64,000 nt of DNA. Source: Pseudaminobacter soli (ex Zhang et al. 2022). GTDB lineage: Bacteria; Pseudomonadota; Alphaproteobacteria; Rhizobiales; Rhizobiaceae. The translations under genes were made by a program, and so were the position numbers. Numbering within the stretch: the stretch's first letter is position 1; each line of letters starts with the position of its first letter. Below are positions 8,245-17,141 of the stretch, piece after piece. The stretch is from the NCBI RefSeq assembly GCF_014595955.1, contig NZ_JABVCF010000003.1, forward strand, positions 310,001 to 374,000. The letters are read 5' to 3'. A model generated the notes under the pieces. The model was not told the origin of the DNA and did no database searches. It saw nothing but the letters and a program-made list of their open reading frames with translations.

Positions 8245-9678
8245 ATGCCACCCGCAAAGAAGGAAGCCCGCCCCAATGGCCGCGCGGGGCGTACCCGTGT
8301 TCCAGCCTACGTCAAGAACAAGCGCGGTGTGAACACCTGGAAACAGGTCGGCGAATGGCTCGAATGGCGTGAGATCGAAGATATCGAGTGCATAACGCCC
8401 GACCAGGCCGGTGTTGCCCGCGGCAAGATGATGCCGTCGAGCAAATTCACGTCGAACACTTCGCTGGCGCTGCCCTCGGCGCCGTTCATGATGACGATCT
8501 CGGGAGACTATCCCGAGGATGGCAACGGCTTCGCCTATCCGGAGGACGACGGCGATCTCAAGCTGATGCCTGACCTTTCGACGCTGTCGGTCGTGCCCTG
8601 GGAGGAGGATCCGACCGCGCAGGTGATCTGCGACCTCGTGCACCAGGACGGCCGGTCGGTGGAATTCACGCCCCGCAACGTGCTGAAGCGGGTAATCGCC
8701 GCATACAACAGACGCGGCCTCAAGCCGGTCGTCGCCCCCGAGATCGAATTCTACCTGGTGCGCAAGAACCCGGACCCGGACTATCCGCTGGTCCCGCCCG
8801 TCGGCCGCTCGGGCCGACCGATCGGCGGCGGCGCGGGATATTCGATCGCCGGCGTCAACGAGTTCGACGAGTTGATCGACGACATCTACCATTTCTCCGA
8901 GAGCCAGGGACTGGAGATCGATACGCTAATCCACGAGGAGGGCGCCGGTCAGCTCGAGATCAACCTGCGCCATGGCGATCCGATCGAACTGGCCGATCAG
9001 GTGTTCATGTTCAAGCGCACGATCCGCGAGGCGGCGCTGAAGCACGACACCTACGCCACGTTCATGGCGAAACCGATCCAGGGACAGCCCGGCTCGGCCA
9101 TGCACATCCATCAGTCGGTCATCGACAAGAAGACCGGCAAGAACATTTTCACCGGCGAGGACGGCGAGGAAACCGAGGCGTTCCGGCACTTCATCGGCGG
9201 CATGCAGAAGCATGTTCCGAACGCGCTGGTGATGTTCGCGCCATACGTGAACTCCTACCGCCGATTGACCCAGGCCGCGTCGGCTCCCGTGAACACGAAG
9301 TGGGGCTACGACAACCGGACCACCGCGTTCCGCGTGCCTCGCTCAGACCCGTCGGCGCGGCGCGTCGAGAACCGCATCCCCTCGTCCGACGCCAACCCGT
9401 ATCTTGCGCTCGCCGCGTCGCTGGCCTGCGGCCTGATCGGAATAATCAAGCAGATCGAGCCGGACGCGCCGGTTGGCACGACCGTCAACGAGGACGAGAT
9501 CGACCTGCCCCGCGGCCTGCTCGAAGCCGTCGACCTGTTCGAAACCGATGAAGAACTGCGCGAGATGCTCGGCTCCTCCTTCGCCTCGACCTATGCGGCC
9601 ATCAAACGCGCGGAGTTCGAGACGTTCATGGAGGTGATCAGTCCATGGGAGCGGGAGTATCTGTTGCTGAATGTGTGA
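8245..9678 (+). CDS. puuA: Glutamine-synthetase-family enzyme, gamma-glutamylputrescine synthetase type (PuuA-like)
   Basis: This 477-residue ligase of the glutamine synthetase fold has an N-terminal beta-grasp region and a catalytic domain. It shows the metal/ATP motifs EIEFYL, EGAGQLEINL, the MHIHQS block and NRTTAFRVP...RRVENR. It lacks the GlnA adenylylation tyrosine loop, and its sequence style (KMMPSSKF, ISGDYPEDGNG) is that of GlnA-like enzymes acting on amines. The reaction would be glutamate + putrescine + ATP to gamma-glutamylputrescine. The neighbouring PuuB-type oxidase and the potFGH importer support polyamine catabolism, although other amines are possible. ATG at 8245 is preferred over TTG at 8242. 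Confidence 0.82.
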   Translation: MPPAKKEARPNGRAGRTRVPAYVKNKRGVNTWKQVGEWLEWREIEDIECITPDQAGVARGKMMPSSKFTSNTSLALPSAPFMMTISGDYPEDGNGFAYPEDDGDLKLMPDLSTLSVVPWEEDPTAQVICDLVHQDGRSVEFTPRNVLKRVIAAYNRRGLKPVVAPEIEFYLVRKNPDPDYPLVPPVGRSGRPIGGGAGYSIAGVNEFDELIDDIYHFSESQGLEIDTLIHEEGAGQLEINLRHGDPIELADQVFMFKRTIREAALKHDTYATFMAKPIQGQPGSAMHIHQSVIDKKTGKNIFTGEDGEETEAFRHFIGGMQKHVPNALVMFAPYVNSYRRLTQAASAPVNTKWGYDNRTTAFRVPRSDPSARRVENRIPSSDANPYLALAASLACGLIGIIKQIEPDAPVGTTVNEDEIDLPRGLLEAVDLFETDEELREMLGSSFASTYAAIKRAEFETFMEVISPWEREYLLLNV

Positions 9679-9694
9679 CGGGAGGCAGTGCGTT

Positions 9695-9730
9695 CTCCCT
9701 ACTCCCTACTCCCTACTCCCTACTCCCCTA
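9695..9730. repeat. Tandem heptamer repeat CTCCCTA, four perfect copies plus one degenerate copy
   Basis: Four consecutive CTCCCTA units occupy 9695-9722 and a one-base-longer variant (CTCCCCTA) follows to 9730. The array lies between puuA (stop 9678) and the ATG of the oxidase gene (9752), in the place normally holding the ribosome-binding site. Because 7 is not a multiple of 3, each copy gained or lost changes the frame of any translation running in from upstream. Confidence 0.95.
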
Positions 9731-9751
9731 ACCCCCTACTTTCTTTCCGCC

Positions 9752-11038
9752 ATGCCCTACCAATCCCCCATCTCCCCCGGCGTCTCCTGGTATGAAGATA
9801 CCGTCGGCGAGCGGCCCGAATATCCGGCGCTCGACGGGGACCGGCGCGTGGACGTCGCAATCGTCGGCGGCGGCTATACGGGGCTGTCGGCGGCGGTCCA
9901 TCTGGCGAAGGCCGGTACCTCGGTTGCGCTGATCGAAGCGCATCGTTTCGGCGACGGGGCCTCGGGCCGGAACGGCGGCCAACTCGGCACCGGACAGCGC
10001 GCCGGAGCGGAGGAACTGGAGGCGGAACTCGGCTTCGAGCGCGCCAAGGCCCTGTTCGACCTTGCCGAGGAGGCCAAGGCGCATCTGCTCGAATTCGCGC
10101 GCGTCAACGACATAGACATCGAGTTCCGGCCGGGTCACCTGAACGTCACGCACAAGACGCGCGAGTTGCCCGAGTACGTTGCGCATGCGGAAGCGATGGC
10201 GACGCGCTTCAACTACCCGCACCTGTCGATCATGGATGCTGCCGAAACGGCGCAGCGTATGGGTTCGACGCATTACGTCGGCGGCGTCCGCGATGCCGGC
10301 ACGGGCCACATCCATCCGATGAAGCTTCTTGTCGGAACGGCGAGAGTGGCCGCGGCGGCCGGAGCGGCGCTGTTCGAGAATACGCCCTCAACCGGCATCG
10401 CCTCGAGCGGCGGAAAGGTCCAAATCTTCACGCCCAGAGGAACGATCACGGCCGACAACGCGCTCGTCGCCACCAATGCCCACGGCAACGTCCTCGAGCC
10501 GGTCAGCGCCTCGCACATCATGCCAATCGGATCCTTCATCGGAGCGACCGTAGCGCTGGGCGACGACAGCCCCGTCCTTCCCGGCGGGGAGTCGGTTTCG
10601 GATTCGCGTTTCGTCGTCCGCTACTTCCGACGCGTCAAGACCGGTGAGTTGCTGTTCGGCGGCCGCGAGGTCTATGCGGTCAATGATCCGAAGGACATCC
10701 ATATCCACATCCGCAGGCAGATCGCCGAGATCTACCCGGCCCTGAAGGACGTGAAGATCACACATGGCTGGGGTGGGTATGTGGGCATCACCCTGCCCCG
10801 CAAACCGTTCGTGCGCGAGGTGATGCCCAATGTCATCTCCGCCGGTGGCTATTCCGGGCATGGCGTGATGCTGGCGAACTTCGTGGGCAAGCTCTACGCC
10901 GAAACAGTGACCGGCAATCGCAACAGGCTGAAGCTTTTCGAGGAGTTGAGGATACCTCCCTTCCCGGGCGGCCGGCGCTTCCGCGCTCCCCTGCTATTCC
11001 TTGCGCTCAACTGGTACGCGCTGCGCGACAGGTTCTGA
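9752..11038 (+). CDS. puuB: FAD-dependent oxidoreductase, gamma-glutamylputrescine oxidase type (PuuB/OrdL-like)
   Basis: A 428-residue DAO-family flavoenzyme. The dinucleotide fold VAIVGGGYTGLSAAVHLAKAG is near residues 32-52, followed by EAHRFGDGASGRNGGQLGTGQR, the glycine-rich FAD-binding stretch typical of PuuB/OrdL proteins. The C-terminus has WGGYVGITLPRKP and SAGGYSGHGVMLANFVGKL, the second FAD-contacting region. The expected reaction is oxidation of gamma-glutamylputrescine to the aldehyde with release of ammonia and H2O2. It follows puuA by 73 bp containing the heptamer array. The ATG at 9752 (MPYQSPISPGVSWYE) matches the family N-terminus; no clear Shine-Dalgarno precedes it. Confidence 0.88.
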   Translation: MPYQSPISPGVSWYEDTVGERPEYPALDGDRRVDVAIVGGGYTGLSAAVHLAKAGTSVALIEAHRFGDGASGRNGGQLGTGQRAGAEELEAELGFERAKALFDLAEEAKAHLLEFARVNDIDIEFRPGHLNVTHKTRELPEYVAHAEAMATRFNYPHLSIMDAAETAQRMGSTHYVGGVRDAGTGHIHPMKLLVGTARVAAAAGAALFENTPSTGIASSGGKVQIFTPRGTITADNALVATNAHGNVLEPVSASHIMPIGSFIGATVALGDDSPVLPGGESVSDSRFVVRYFRRVKTGELLFGGREVYAVNDPKDIHIHIRRQIAEIYPALKDVKITHGWGGYVGITLPRKPFVREVMPNVISAGGYSGHGVMLANFVGKLYAETVTGNRNRLKLFEELRIPPFPGGRRFRAPLLFLALNWYALRDRF

Positions 11039-11398
11039 CCCGCTGCGCCATCATCGCGCATTGCTTCCAGGAGAAGGAGCCGCTCCCCAAAGCCGAGGCC
11101 GGAGCGCGCCGCGTCTCGCATCCGGCGTGACCCATATCCGCCCTAGGGTGTAACAGGCAAAACCCACAGCGCATAGGTTGCACTCGGGCGGCGAAAAGGG
11201 CTAAATGGTCTATTCGCCCCAGATTTTCGGTGGGAAATCCCAATTCCGGGCTCAGAGTAGCCACATTCTGTGCCCACGATGTTACAGTCAACAGGTTCTT
11301 CGGAGGGAGCCCCGTTGATATTGCCGAGGGCAATTCTGGTTGAGGTGAGTAGAGCGCAAAGCCGGTAAAAAATCGGTACGGCGCAGGAGAGGTATATT
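11039..11398. other. Intergenic region, no gene seen
   Basis: These 360 bp separate the oxidase from the SH3-domain gene. Small overlapping frames on the minus strand lack family features or ribosome-binding sites. The 3' end carries AGGAGAGG (about 11383-11390), the ribosome-binding site of the next gene. I see no clear terminator or promoter. Confidence 0.5.
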
Positions 11399-12292
11399 TT
11401 GAAGGGGTGGTTTGGCTCCAAGTCGAAGAGCCGGCGCGTATCGCTGGACCTTCACTATAGCCCTAGACCTTCGGTCTGGAGTGAATTGCGGGTGCGCTCG
11501 CACCTGATCGTCGCCGGCGTGGGCAGCGCAGCTCTGGTCGGCCTCGCTGGTACGGCCATCTGGATGGTCATGCCTTCCGAAACTGGGCGTGAGATACTCA
11601 GCAGAATGGAGAGCGCACCGCGCATTGCGTCAGCAGTCGCCGCACCGGCGCCTGCCGCCGATGCAGAGGGCGCAGTTCCCACCACAAAGGCGCGGGGGAC
11701 CGCGCCAGCGGCCGAGGCTCAGGTAAGCGATTCCAAGGGAGATCGACCATTCTCCGTACAGCGGCCCAAACAGGCTCCTGCGGTGAACCCTGTGCTGCTG
11801 GACCCGGAGCCGCTCGCATCTTCCGATCCCCGCTGGAGCCAGTCGGCAGGCAAGAATGTGACTGCGCCTTCGAGCGAACTCGCCGCGGCCCAGAAGATAC
11901 AGGCGCCCGTCCCGGGCAGCGATCTCGTGGCGGCCTATATCAGCGAGGAGCCGGCCGAAGAGAAGCCTGCAAAGGCGAAGCAGGCGGCCAAGACCGACGA
12001 GGCGACTACGGTAGCCAGCGTGAGGCCGGAGAAGCCTTCCAGTGACAAGCCGAAGAAGGCCGCCGCGAAGGCGGACGACGACGACACGAAGAAGGCCGGA
12101 GAATCTGGCACCCGCGTGACGCAAGGCGTAACCATGCGGGCCAAGCCGGACAATGACGGCACCGCCCTCCTGACGATCCCAGCGAAGGAGCAGGTGCAAG
12201 TCGTGTCGTGCAAAGGCTGGTGCGAGATCGTCTACAAGGGCAAGCGGGGCTACGTTTACAAGAAGTTCCTGCAAAACGGCGGGAAGTCGTAA
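11399..12292 (+). CDS. Membrane-anchored bacterial SH3-domain protein
   Basis: This 297-residue protein starts at a TTG (11399), supported by AGGAGAGG 8 nt upstream. A basic N-terminus (KGWFGSKSKSRR) precedes a single membrane segment at about residues 37-57 (LIVAGVGSAALVGLAGTAIW). Next comes a long Ala/Pro/Lys-rich low-complexity linker, then a C-terminal SH3_3 domain (VTMRAKPDNDG, VVSCKGWCEIVYKGKRGYVYKKFL) from about residue 240. The architecture suggests the SH3 domain is displayed in the periplasm, where such domains often bind peptidoglycan. It stands alone transcriptionally. The exact role is unknown. Confidence 0.82.
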   Translation: MKGWFGSKSKSRRVSLDLHYSPRPSVWSELRVRSHLIVAGVGSAALVGLAGTAIWMVMPSETGREILSRMESAPRIASAVAAPAPAADAEGAVPTTKARGTAPAAEAQVSDSKGDRPFSVQRPKQAPAVNPVLLDPEPLASSDPRWSQSAGKNVTAPSSELAAAQKIQAPVPGSDLVAAYISEEPAEEKPAKAKQAAKTDEATTVASVRPEKPSSDKPKKAAAKADDDDTKKAGESGTRVTQGVTMRAKPDNDGTALLTIPAKEQVQVVSCKGWCEIVYKGKRGYVYKKFLQNGGKS

Positions 12293-12387
12293 GTCCGGCT
12301 CCCTACACGGCAGCGGGCGGCGCTTGTAGGCTGGCATCTGCAGACCGATAGGTTGGCGTTCGTTCGCATCCTCCTCTCCGCTCGGCA

Positions 12388-12410
12388 CCTCTCCCCCCAA
12401 AGGGGAGAGG
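12388..12410. repeat. Dispersed palindrome, CCTCTCCCC/GGGGAGAGG type
   Basis: The perfect 9-bp arms at 12388-12396 and 12402-12410 are separated by CCAAA. The same CTCTCCCC...GGGGAGAG arms recur at 61190-61211, so this is a dispersed intergenic element, similar in style to rhizobial RIME-like palindromes. It lies between two convergent genes and may also act as a transcription barrier. Confidence 0.75.
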
Positions 12411-12439
12411 GAAAAGGGCCGCGAATTCGGCGCCCTGCC

Positions 12440-13189
12440 TCACACGCACCGGCCGCCGTCGACCTCCAGCGCGACGCCGGTGATGAAGGTCGCCTCGTCG
12501 GATGCCAGCCACAGGGCGGCGTTGGCGATGTCGAGCGGGGTCGAGAACCGCCCGAGCGGGATCACCGACTTGAACTGCGCGCGCCGTTCCGGCGTGTCCT
12601 CTCCCATGAATTGCGCCAGCATCCCGGTCTCTCCTGCAACAGGGCAGAGGCAGTTGACCCGGATGTTCTTGGGCGCAAGCTCCACCGCCATCGACTTCGT
12701 CGCGGTGATCGCCCAGCCTTTCGAGGCATTATACCAAGTCAGGCCCGGGCGCGGTCTCAGCCCGGCGGTCGAGGCCGTGGTAATTATCACGCCGCCGCCC
12801 TGGCGCTCCATAATCGGAACGACGGCCAGCGTCGAATAGTAGATCGCCTTCATGTTCACTGCGGTGATGAGGTCGAAGCTCTGCTCGTCGACGTGAAGAA
12901 GAGCGCCGTTGGCATGGGTGTAGCCCGCGTTGTTGACCATGATGTCGACGCGGCCGAACGCGCTCCTGGCCGCATAGACCATCTCGTCGATCTCTGAACG
13001 CTGCGAGACGTCCGTGGCGATGGCGATCGCGCTCTCACCGATCTCCTGGGCGACCCGCTCGGCGCCTCTGGCATTGAGGTCCGCGACGACGACCATTGCG
13101 CCCTCTTCGGCGAAGCGGCGCGCCATGCCCTCGCCAAAGCCCGATGCGGCGCCGGTGATAATCGCAACCTTGTCTTTCAGTCGGCTCAT
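12440..13189 (-). CDS. SDR-family NAD(P)-dependent oxidoreductase
   Basis: Classical short-chain dehydrogenase of 249 residues. The cofactor motif TGAASGFG is near residues 13-20, NNAG near 85-88, the catalytic serine in TTASTAGL, and the YNASK catalytic Tyr/Lys follows. The C-terminal EVDGGRCV is typical of glucose/3-oxoacyl-type SDRs. The ATG at 13189 has GGGGGAAAT upstream. It lies 54 nt downstream of the aldehyde dehydrogenase gene on the same strand, suggesting a two-gene alcohol/aldehyde oxidation operon. Substrate is unknown. Confidence 0.88.
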   Translation of the reverse strand: MSRLKDKVAIITGAASGFGEGMARRFAEEGAMVVVADLNARGAERVAQEIGESAIAIATDVSQRSEIDEMVYAARSAFGRVDIMVNNAGYTHANGALLHVDEQSFDLITAVNMKAIYYSTLAVVPIMERQGGGVIITTASTAGLRPRPGLTWYNASKGWAITATKSMAVELAPKNIRVNCLCPVAGETGMLAQFMGEDTPERRAQFKSVIPLGRFSTPLDIANAALWLASDEATFITGVALEVDGGRCV

Positions 13190-13243
13190 GATGCCATTTC
13201 CCCCCAAGCTGCAGTCCGCTCGATCAAGACGAGAGCGCGTAAG

Positions 13244-14719
13244 TCACCCATGCCTGAACACGACGGTCTTCGTGGCCGACATGTCATGGAGCGCCTCCAG
13301 CCCCTTTTCCCGGCCGTGGCCGGATCTACGGAAACCGCCGAACGGCAGTTCGACCCCGCCGCCCGCGCCATAGGCGTTGACGAAGACCTGCCCTGCCCTC
13401 ACCCGTTTGGCGAGCCGGTGCTGGCGCGCGCCGTCGCGTGTCCAGATGCCTGCGACAAGCCCGTAGTCGGTTCCGTTGGCGAGCCGCACCGCTTCGGCCT
13501 CGTCTTCAAAGGGAAAGAGGGTCAGCACCGGGCCGAACACCTCCTCCTGGGCTATCTCGGCCCTCGGATCGGTCGCTCCGAAGAGCAGCGGCGCGAAATA
13601 GTAGCCTCCGTCGGGCGCGCCCTTCGCAATCGAGCCGCGCGCCAAAACCGGTGTGCCGGCCTCCTCGGCAGCGGCCACCATGGCGGCAACGCGGCTCCTC
13701 TGGCGCTCGTTGATGAGCGCACCAAGGTCGAGGTCGGCATCGTGCGGCCCCGCCACAAGAGCGGAGAAGCGCTCCGCCAGTTCGCTAGCGACACAGTCGA
13801 AGACGCTGCGTTCGATCAGCACGCGGCTGCCGGCCGAGCAGGTCTGGCCACCGTTCTGGATGATGGCGTTGACGAGCACGGGGATTGCCGCCTCGAGATC
13901 GGCGTCGGCGAAGACGATCTGCGGCGACTTGCCGCCGAGTTCCATCGTCACCCCGCGATTGTTCCCGGCCGCCGCCTTCTGAATGGCAGTGCCGGTAGCG
14001 GGCGATCCGGTGAAGGTGACGTAGTCTACGAGCGGATGGCCGGCCAAGGCCGCGCCGGCTTCTCGCCCGTAGCCGGTGACGACATTGACGACGCCGGGCG
14101 GAATGTCTGCCTCCAGCGCGAGTTCAGCCATGCGCAGCGCGGTCAGCGAGGCGTCCTCCGCCGGCTTGATCACCAGCGTATTGCCCATCGCCAAAGCCGC
14201 ACCGAGCACGCGCGCAAGAATCTGGAGCGGATAGTTCCAGGGGATGATGCCTGCCACCACTCCGTGCGGTTCGCGCAGGGTAAGTGCCGTGTAGCCGTCG
14301 AGGAAGGGTATGGTGTCGCCGTGGACCTTGTCCGCAGCGCCTCCATAGAATTCGTAATAGCGGATCGTGGCGGTGACATCCGCCCTGCCCTGGCGTGCCG
14401 GCTTACCGGTATCGCGCGACTCCAAGGCAGCGAGTTCATCGCCGTGCAATTCGACCAATCGGGACAGAGCCGTCAGTCGACGCCCCCTCTCGTAAGCCGG
14501 CATGCGTCCCCATGGGCCCTCATCGAAGGCGTGGCGGGCCGATCGCACGGCGCGGTCAACGTCCTCCGCTCCGGAGGCCGGGAACGAGGCGAAGACGTGG
14601 CCGTTGGACGGACATGCGACTTCGATTCGAGCACCCGAAACGGCATCCACCTGCCGGCCGTCGATCCATTGAAGAAAGGCCTCGCCCGCAGGCCCCGCAG
14701 CGGATTGCGGCACTCCCAT
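13244..14719 (-). CDS. NAD(P)-dependent aldehyde dehydrogenase
   Basis: The 491-residue ALDH has the catalytic Cys294 in GGQTCSAG and general base Glu260 in MELGGKSPQ. The coenzyme-binding block IIPWNYPLQ starts near residue 158, the TFTGSPATG loop follows, and a C-terminal GGGVELPFGGFRRSG block is present. The ATG at 14719 has GGAG 7 nt upstream and is preferred over a start at 14794. Related enzymes oxidise betaine aldehyde or gamma-aminobutyraldehyde-type substrates. Given the nearby puuA/puuB genes a role in the aldehyde step of putrescine breakdown is possible, but this is inference. It is divergent from zwf. Confidence 0.88.
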   Translation of the reverse strand: MGVPQSAAGPAGEAFLQWIDGRQVDAVSGARIEVACPSNGHVFASFPASGAEDVDRAVRSARHAFDEGPWGRMPAYERGRRLTALSRLVELHGDELAALESRDTGKPARQGRADVTATIRYYEFYGGAADKVHGDTIPFLDGYTALTLREPHGVVAGIIPWNYPLQILARVLGAALAMGNTLVIKPAEDASLTALRMAELALEADIPPGVVNVVTGYGREAGAALAGHPLVDYVTFTGSPATGTAIQKAAAGNNRGVTMELGGKSPQIVFADADLEAAIPVLVNAIIQNGGQTCSAGSRVLIERSVFDCVASELAERFSALVAGPHDADLDLGALINERQRSRVAAMVAAAEEAGTPVLARGSIAKGAPDGGYYFAPLLFGATDPRAEIAQEEVFGPVLTLFPFEDEAEAVRLANGTDYGLVAGIWTRDGARQHRLAKRVRAGQVFVNAYGAGGGVELPFGGFRRSGHGREKGLEALHDMSATKTVVFRHG

Positions 14720-14826
14720 CAGCAACTCCTTTGCCCTTGCGCCGAAACGCCCACTATGGTGCATGCACGCTGAATTCGAAAGAAGCCGCGCCATATTCCG
14801 CGTATCGCAAGATCACGTGCCGTTGT

Positions 14827-14855
14827 TTGACATTCGGCAGGCGCTTGGCTAAATC
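14827..14855 (+). promoter_or_regulatory. Candidate sigma-70-type promoter of zwf
   Basis: A perfect -35 hexamer TTGACA (14827-14832) is separated by 17 nt from TAAATC (14850-14855), a fair -10 element. Transcription would begin near 14862, about 45 nt before the zwf ATG. Confidence 0.55.
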
Positions 14856-14906
14856 GATTGAAATTCTGGTGCTGCGGCAGCGCCATTGCGGACGAGGCTC
14901 CCTTCC

Positions 14907-16376
14907 ATGACAAGTCAGATCATCCCCGTCGAGCCGTTTGATTTCGTCATTTTCGGCGGGACCGGCGACCTCTCAGAGCGCAAGCTTCTGCCCGCACTCT
15001 ATCACAGGCAGCGCGATCACCAGTTCTCCGAGCCCACCCGAATCATCGGCGCATCGCGCAGCAAGCTCACGGACACGGATTTCCGTGAATTCGCCAGCAA
15101 GGCGATCCGGGCACATGTGGCGGAATCGGACATCGAAGAGGGCGAACTTAACAGGTTCCTCGACCGGCTCTCCTACATCTCGATCGATGCCTCCTCAGGC
15201 GAAGGCTTCTCCCGGCTGAAGAAGGTGCTCGGCGACAGCGACGCCGTCCGTGCCTTCTACCTTGCCGTGGCGCCCGCCTTGTTCGGCGAGATCGCGCAAA
15301 AGCTTCGCGACAACGGACTGATCACGGAACAATCCCGCATCATCGTGGAGAAGCCGATCGGCCGCGACCTGGCCTCGGCGCGCCAGCTCAACGATACGAT
15401 CGGCTCGGCTTTCGGCGAGCATCAGATCTTCCGCATCGACCACTATCTCGGCAAAGAGACGGTCCAGAATCTGGCAGCGCTGCGCTTCGCCAACGCGCTC
15501 TACGAGCCACTCTGGAACTCCGCGCACATCGACCACGTGCAGATCACCGTCGCCGAGACGGTGGGCCTGGAAGACCGCATCACCTACTACGACAAGGCCG
15601 GCGCGCTGCGCGACATGGTGCAGAACCACATGCTGCAGCTCCTCTGCCTCGTCGCCATGGAGCCGCCGTCCTCGATGGATGCCGATGCCGTCCGGGACGA
15701 GAAGCTGAAGGTCTTGCGCTCGCTGAAGCGCATCAACGGCCAGGAGGCGCCGAAGCATACCGTGCGCGGGCAATACAAGGCTGGCGCTTCGGCCACCGGC
15801 GCGGTGAAGGGCTACCTGGACGAGCTTGGCAACGCCAGCAGCCGGACCGAGACCTTCGTCGCCATCAAGGCCGAGATCGGCAACTGGCGCTGGGCAGGCG
15901 TGCCGTTCTACCTGCGCACCGGCAAAAGGCTGGCCTCACGGGTTTCCGAGATCGTGATCGAGTTCAAGCCGATCCCACACAACATCTTCGGCGAGTCGGC
16001 GGGTAACGTCAGCGCGAATCAGCTCGTCATCCGGCTCCAGCCGAACGAGGGCGTGAAGCAGTTCATCATGATCAAGGATCCCGGCCCCGGCGGCATGCGG
16101 CTGCGGCCGATCTCGCTCGACGTCAGCTTCGCCGAGGCCTTCACCGGGCGCAATCCCGACGCCTATGAGCGGCTGATCATGGATGTCGTGCGCGGCAACC
16201 AGACGCTGTTCATGCGTCGGGACGAGGTCGAGGCTGCCTGGAATTGGATTGATCCTATCCAGAACGCCTGGACCGAGAACAATCAGGAGGTTCAGAGCTA
16301 CACAGCCGGCACCTGGGGCCCTTCCGCCTCGATCGCCTTGATCGAGCGTGACGGCCGCACCTGGCATGAAAGCTGA
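14907..16376 (+). CDS. zwf: Glucose-6-phosphate 1-dehydrogenase
   Basis: This 489-residue enzyme oxidises glucose 6-phosphate to 6-phosphogluconolactone with NADP+ or NAD+. The nucleotide motif GGTGDLSERKLLPALY lies near residues 14-29 and the substrate-binding RIDHYLGKE block near 177-185. The length is typical of the family. The ATG at 14907 follows a GAGG-like site. It heads the zwf-pgl-edd operon for the oxidative Entner-Doudoroff route, the main glycolytic route in rhizobia. Confidence 0.97.
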   Translation: MTSQIIPVEPFDFVIFGGTGDLSERKLLPALYHRQRDHQFSEPTRIIGASRSKLTDTDFREFASKAIRAHVAESDIEEGELNRFLDRLSYISIDASSGEGFSRLKKVLGDSDAVRAFYLAVAPALFGEIAQKLRDNGLITEQSRIIVEKPIGRDLASARQLNDTIGSAFGEHQIFRIDHYLGKETVQNLAALRFANALYEPLWNSAHIDHVQITVAETVGLEDRITYYDKAGALRDMVQNHMLQLLCLVAMEPPSSMDADAVRDEKLKVLRSLKRINGQEAPKHTVRGQYKAGASATGAVKGYLDELGNASSRTETFVAIKAEIGNWRWAGVPFYLRTGKRLASRVSEIVIEFKPIPHNIFGESAGNVSANQLVIRLQPNEGVKQFIMIKDPGPGGMRLRPISLDVSFAEAFTGRNPDAYERLIMDVVRGNQTLFMRRDEVEAAWNWIDPIQNAWTENNQEVQSYTAGTWGPSASIALIERDGRTWHES

Positions 16377-17085
16377 AGCGTCGGCCATGGCCGCTGTCAC
16401 GGTTGATCTTCACGAACTGCCGACGCGGGAAGCGCTCGCCGAGGAGCTTTCGCAGAAGGTGGCGTATGTCCTGACCGCCGCGATCGAACGGCGCGGCAAG
16501 GCCCTGCTTGCCGTGTCCGGCGGAACGACGCCGGCCCTGTTCTTCCGCACCCTGTCGGATGCGCATATCGACTGGCCTCGCGTGACGGTCACGCTGGTCG
16601 ACGAACGGTTCGTGCCGGAGGACTCACCGCGGTCGAACGCACGGCTTGCGCGCGAGAACCTCCTGCAGGGAAAGGCGGCGGCTGCCGGTTTCACCGGACT
16701 TTTCCGCGAAGGCATGACCATTGAAACGGCGGCAGCCGAAGCGGATGGCGTGTTGCGCAAACTTGGGTTGCCCATCGACGCCGTCGTGCTCGGCATGGGT
16801 GGGGACGGCCATACAGCTTCGTTCTTCCCCGATGCCGATCAGTTGCCGGCCCTGCTTTCGCCTACAAACGAGGCGGTTGTCGCCCCTGTTCACGCGACAA
16901 GCGCCGGCGAGCCGCGGCTGACGCTGACCATGCCGGCGATTATCGGCGCGCCGTTCGTCGCGCTCCACATCGAGGGCGAAGCCAAGCGTCAGGTGCTGGC
17001 CTCGGTGCTGCGCGGCAAGGATCTGCCGATCCGCGCGGTCTTCGAGCACGCGCGAAAACCTGTCGAGGTTTTCTGGGCTCCCTGA
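16366..17085 (+). CDS. pgl: 6-phosphogluconolactonase
   Basis: Hydrolyses the lactone made by Zwf to 6-phosphogluconate. The protein has the NagB-like fold motifs [25 protein letters not shown] and [17 protein letters not shown], all typical of Pgl. Two starts are possible: ATG at 16366, which overlaps the zwf stop by 11 nt (239 residues), or ATG at 16387 ([12 protein letters not shown], 232 residues), which fits the usual family length slightly better. Overlap with zwf indicates translational coupling. Confidence 0.94.
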   Translation: MKAEASAMAAVTVDLHELPTREALAEELSQKVAYVLTAAIERRGKALLAVSGGTTPALFFRTLSDAHIDWPRVTVTLVDERFVPEDSPRSNARLARENLLQGKAAAAGFTGLFREGMTIETAAAEADGVLRKLGLPIDAVVLGMGGDGHTASFFPDADQLPALLSPTNEAVVAPVHATSAGEPRLTLTMPAIIGAPFVALHIEGEAKRQVLASVLRGKDLPIRAVFEHARKPVEVFWAP

Positions 17086-17141
17086 ATTCCGCAGGTCACC
17101 GTCCTCCCACGGAAGACCCGCACCATAGAGGAAGGTTTGCA

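Noticed and set aside
9695-9730. Heptamer array as a CRISPR or telomere-like repeat
   Set aside because: The units are only 7 bp with no spacers, and the array is very short.
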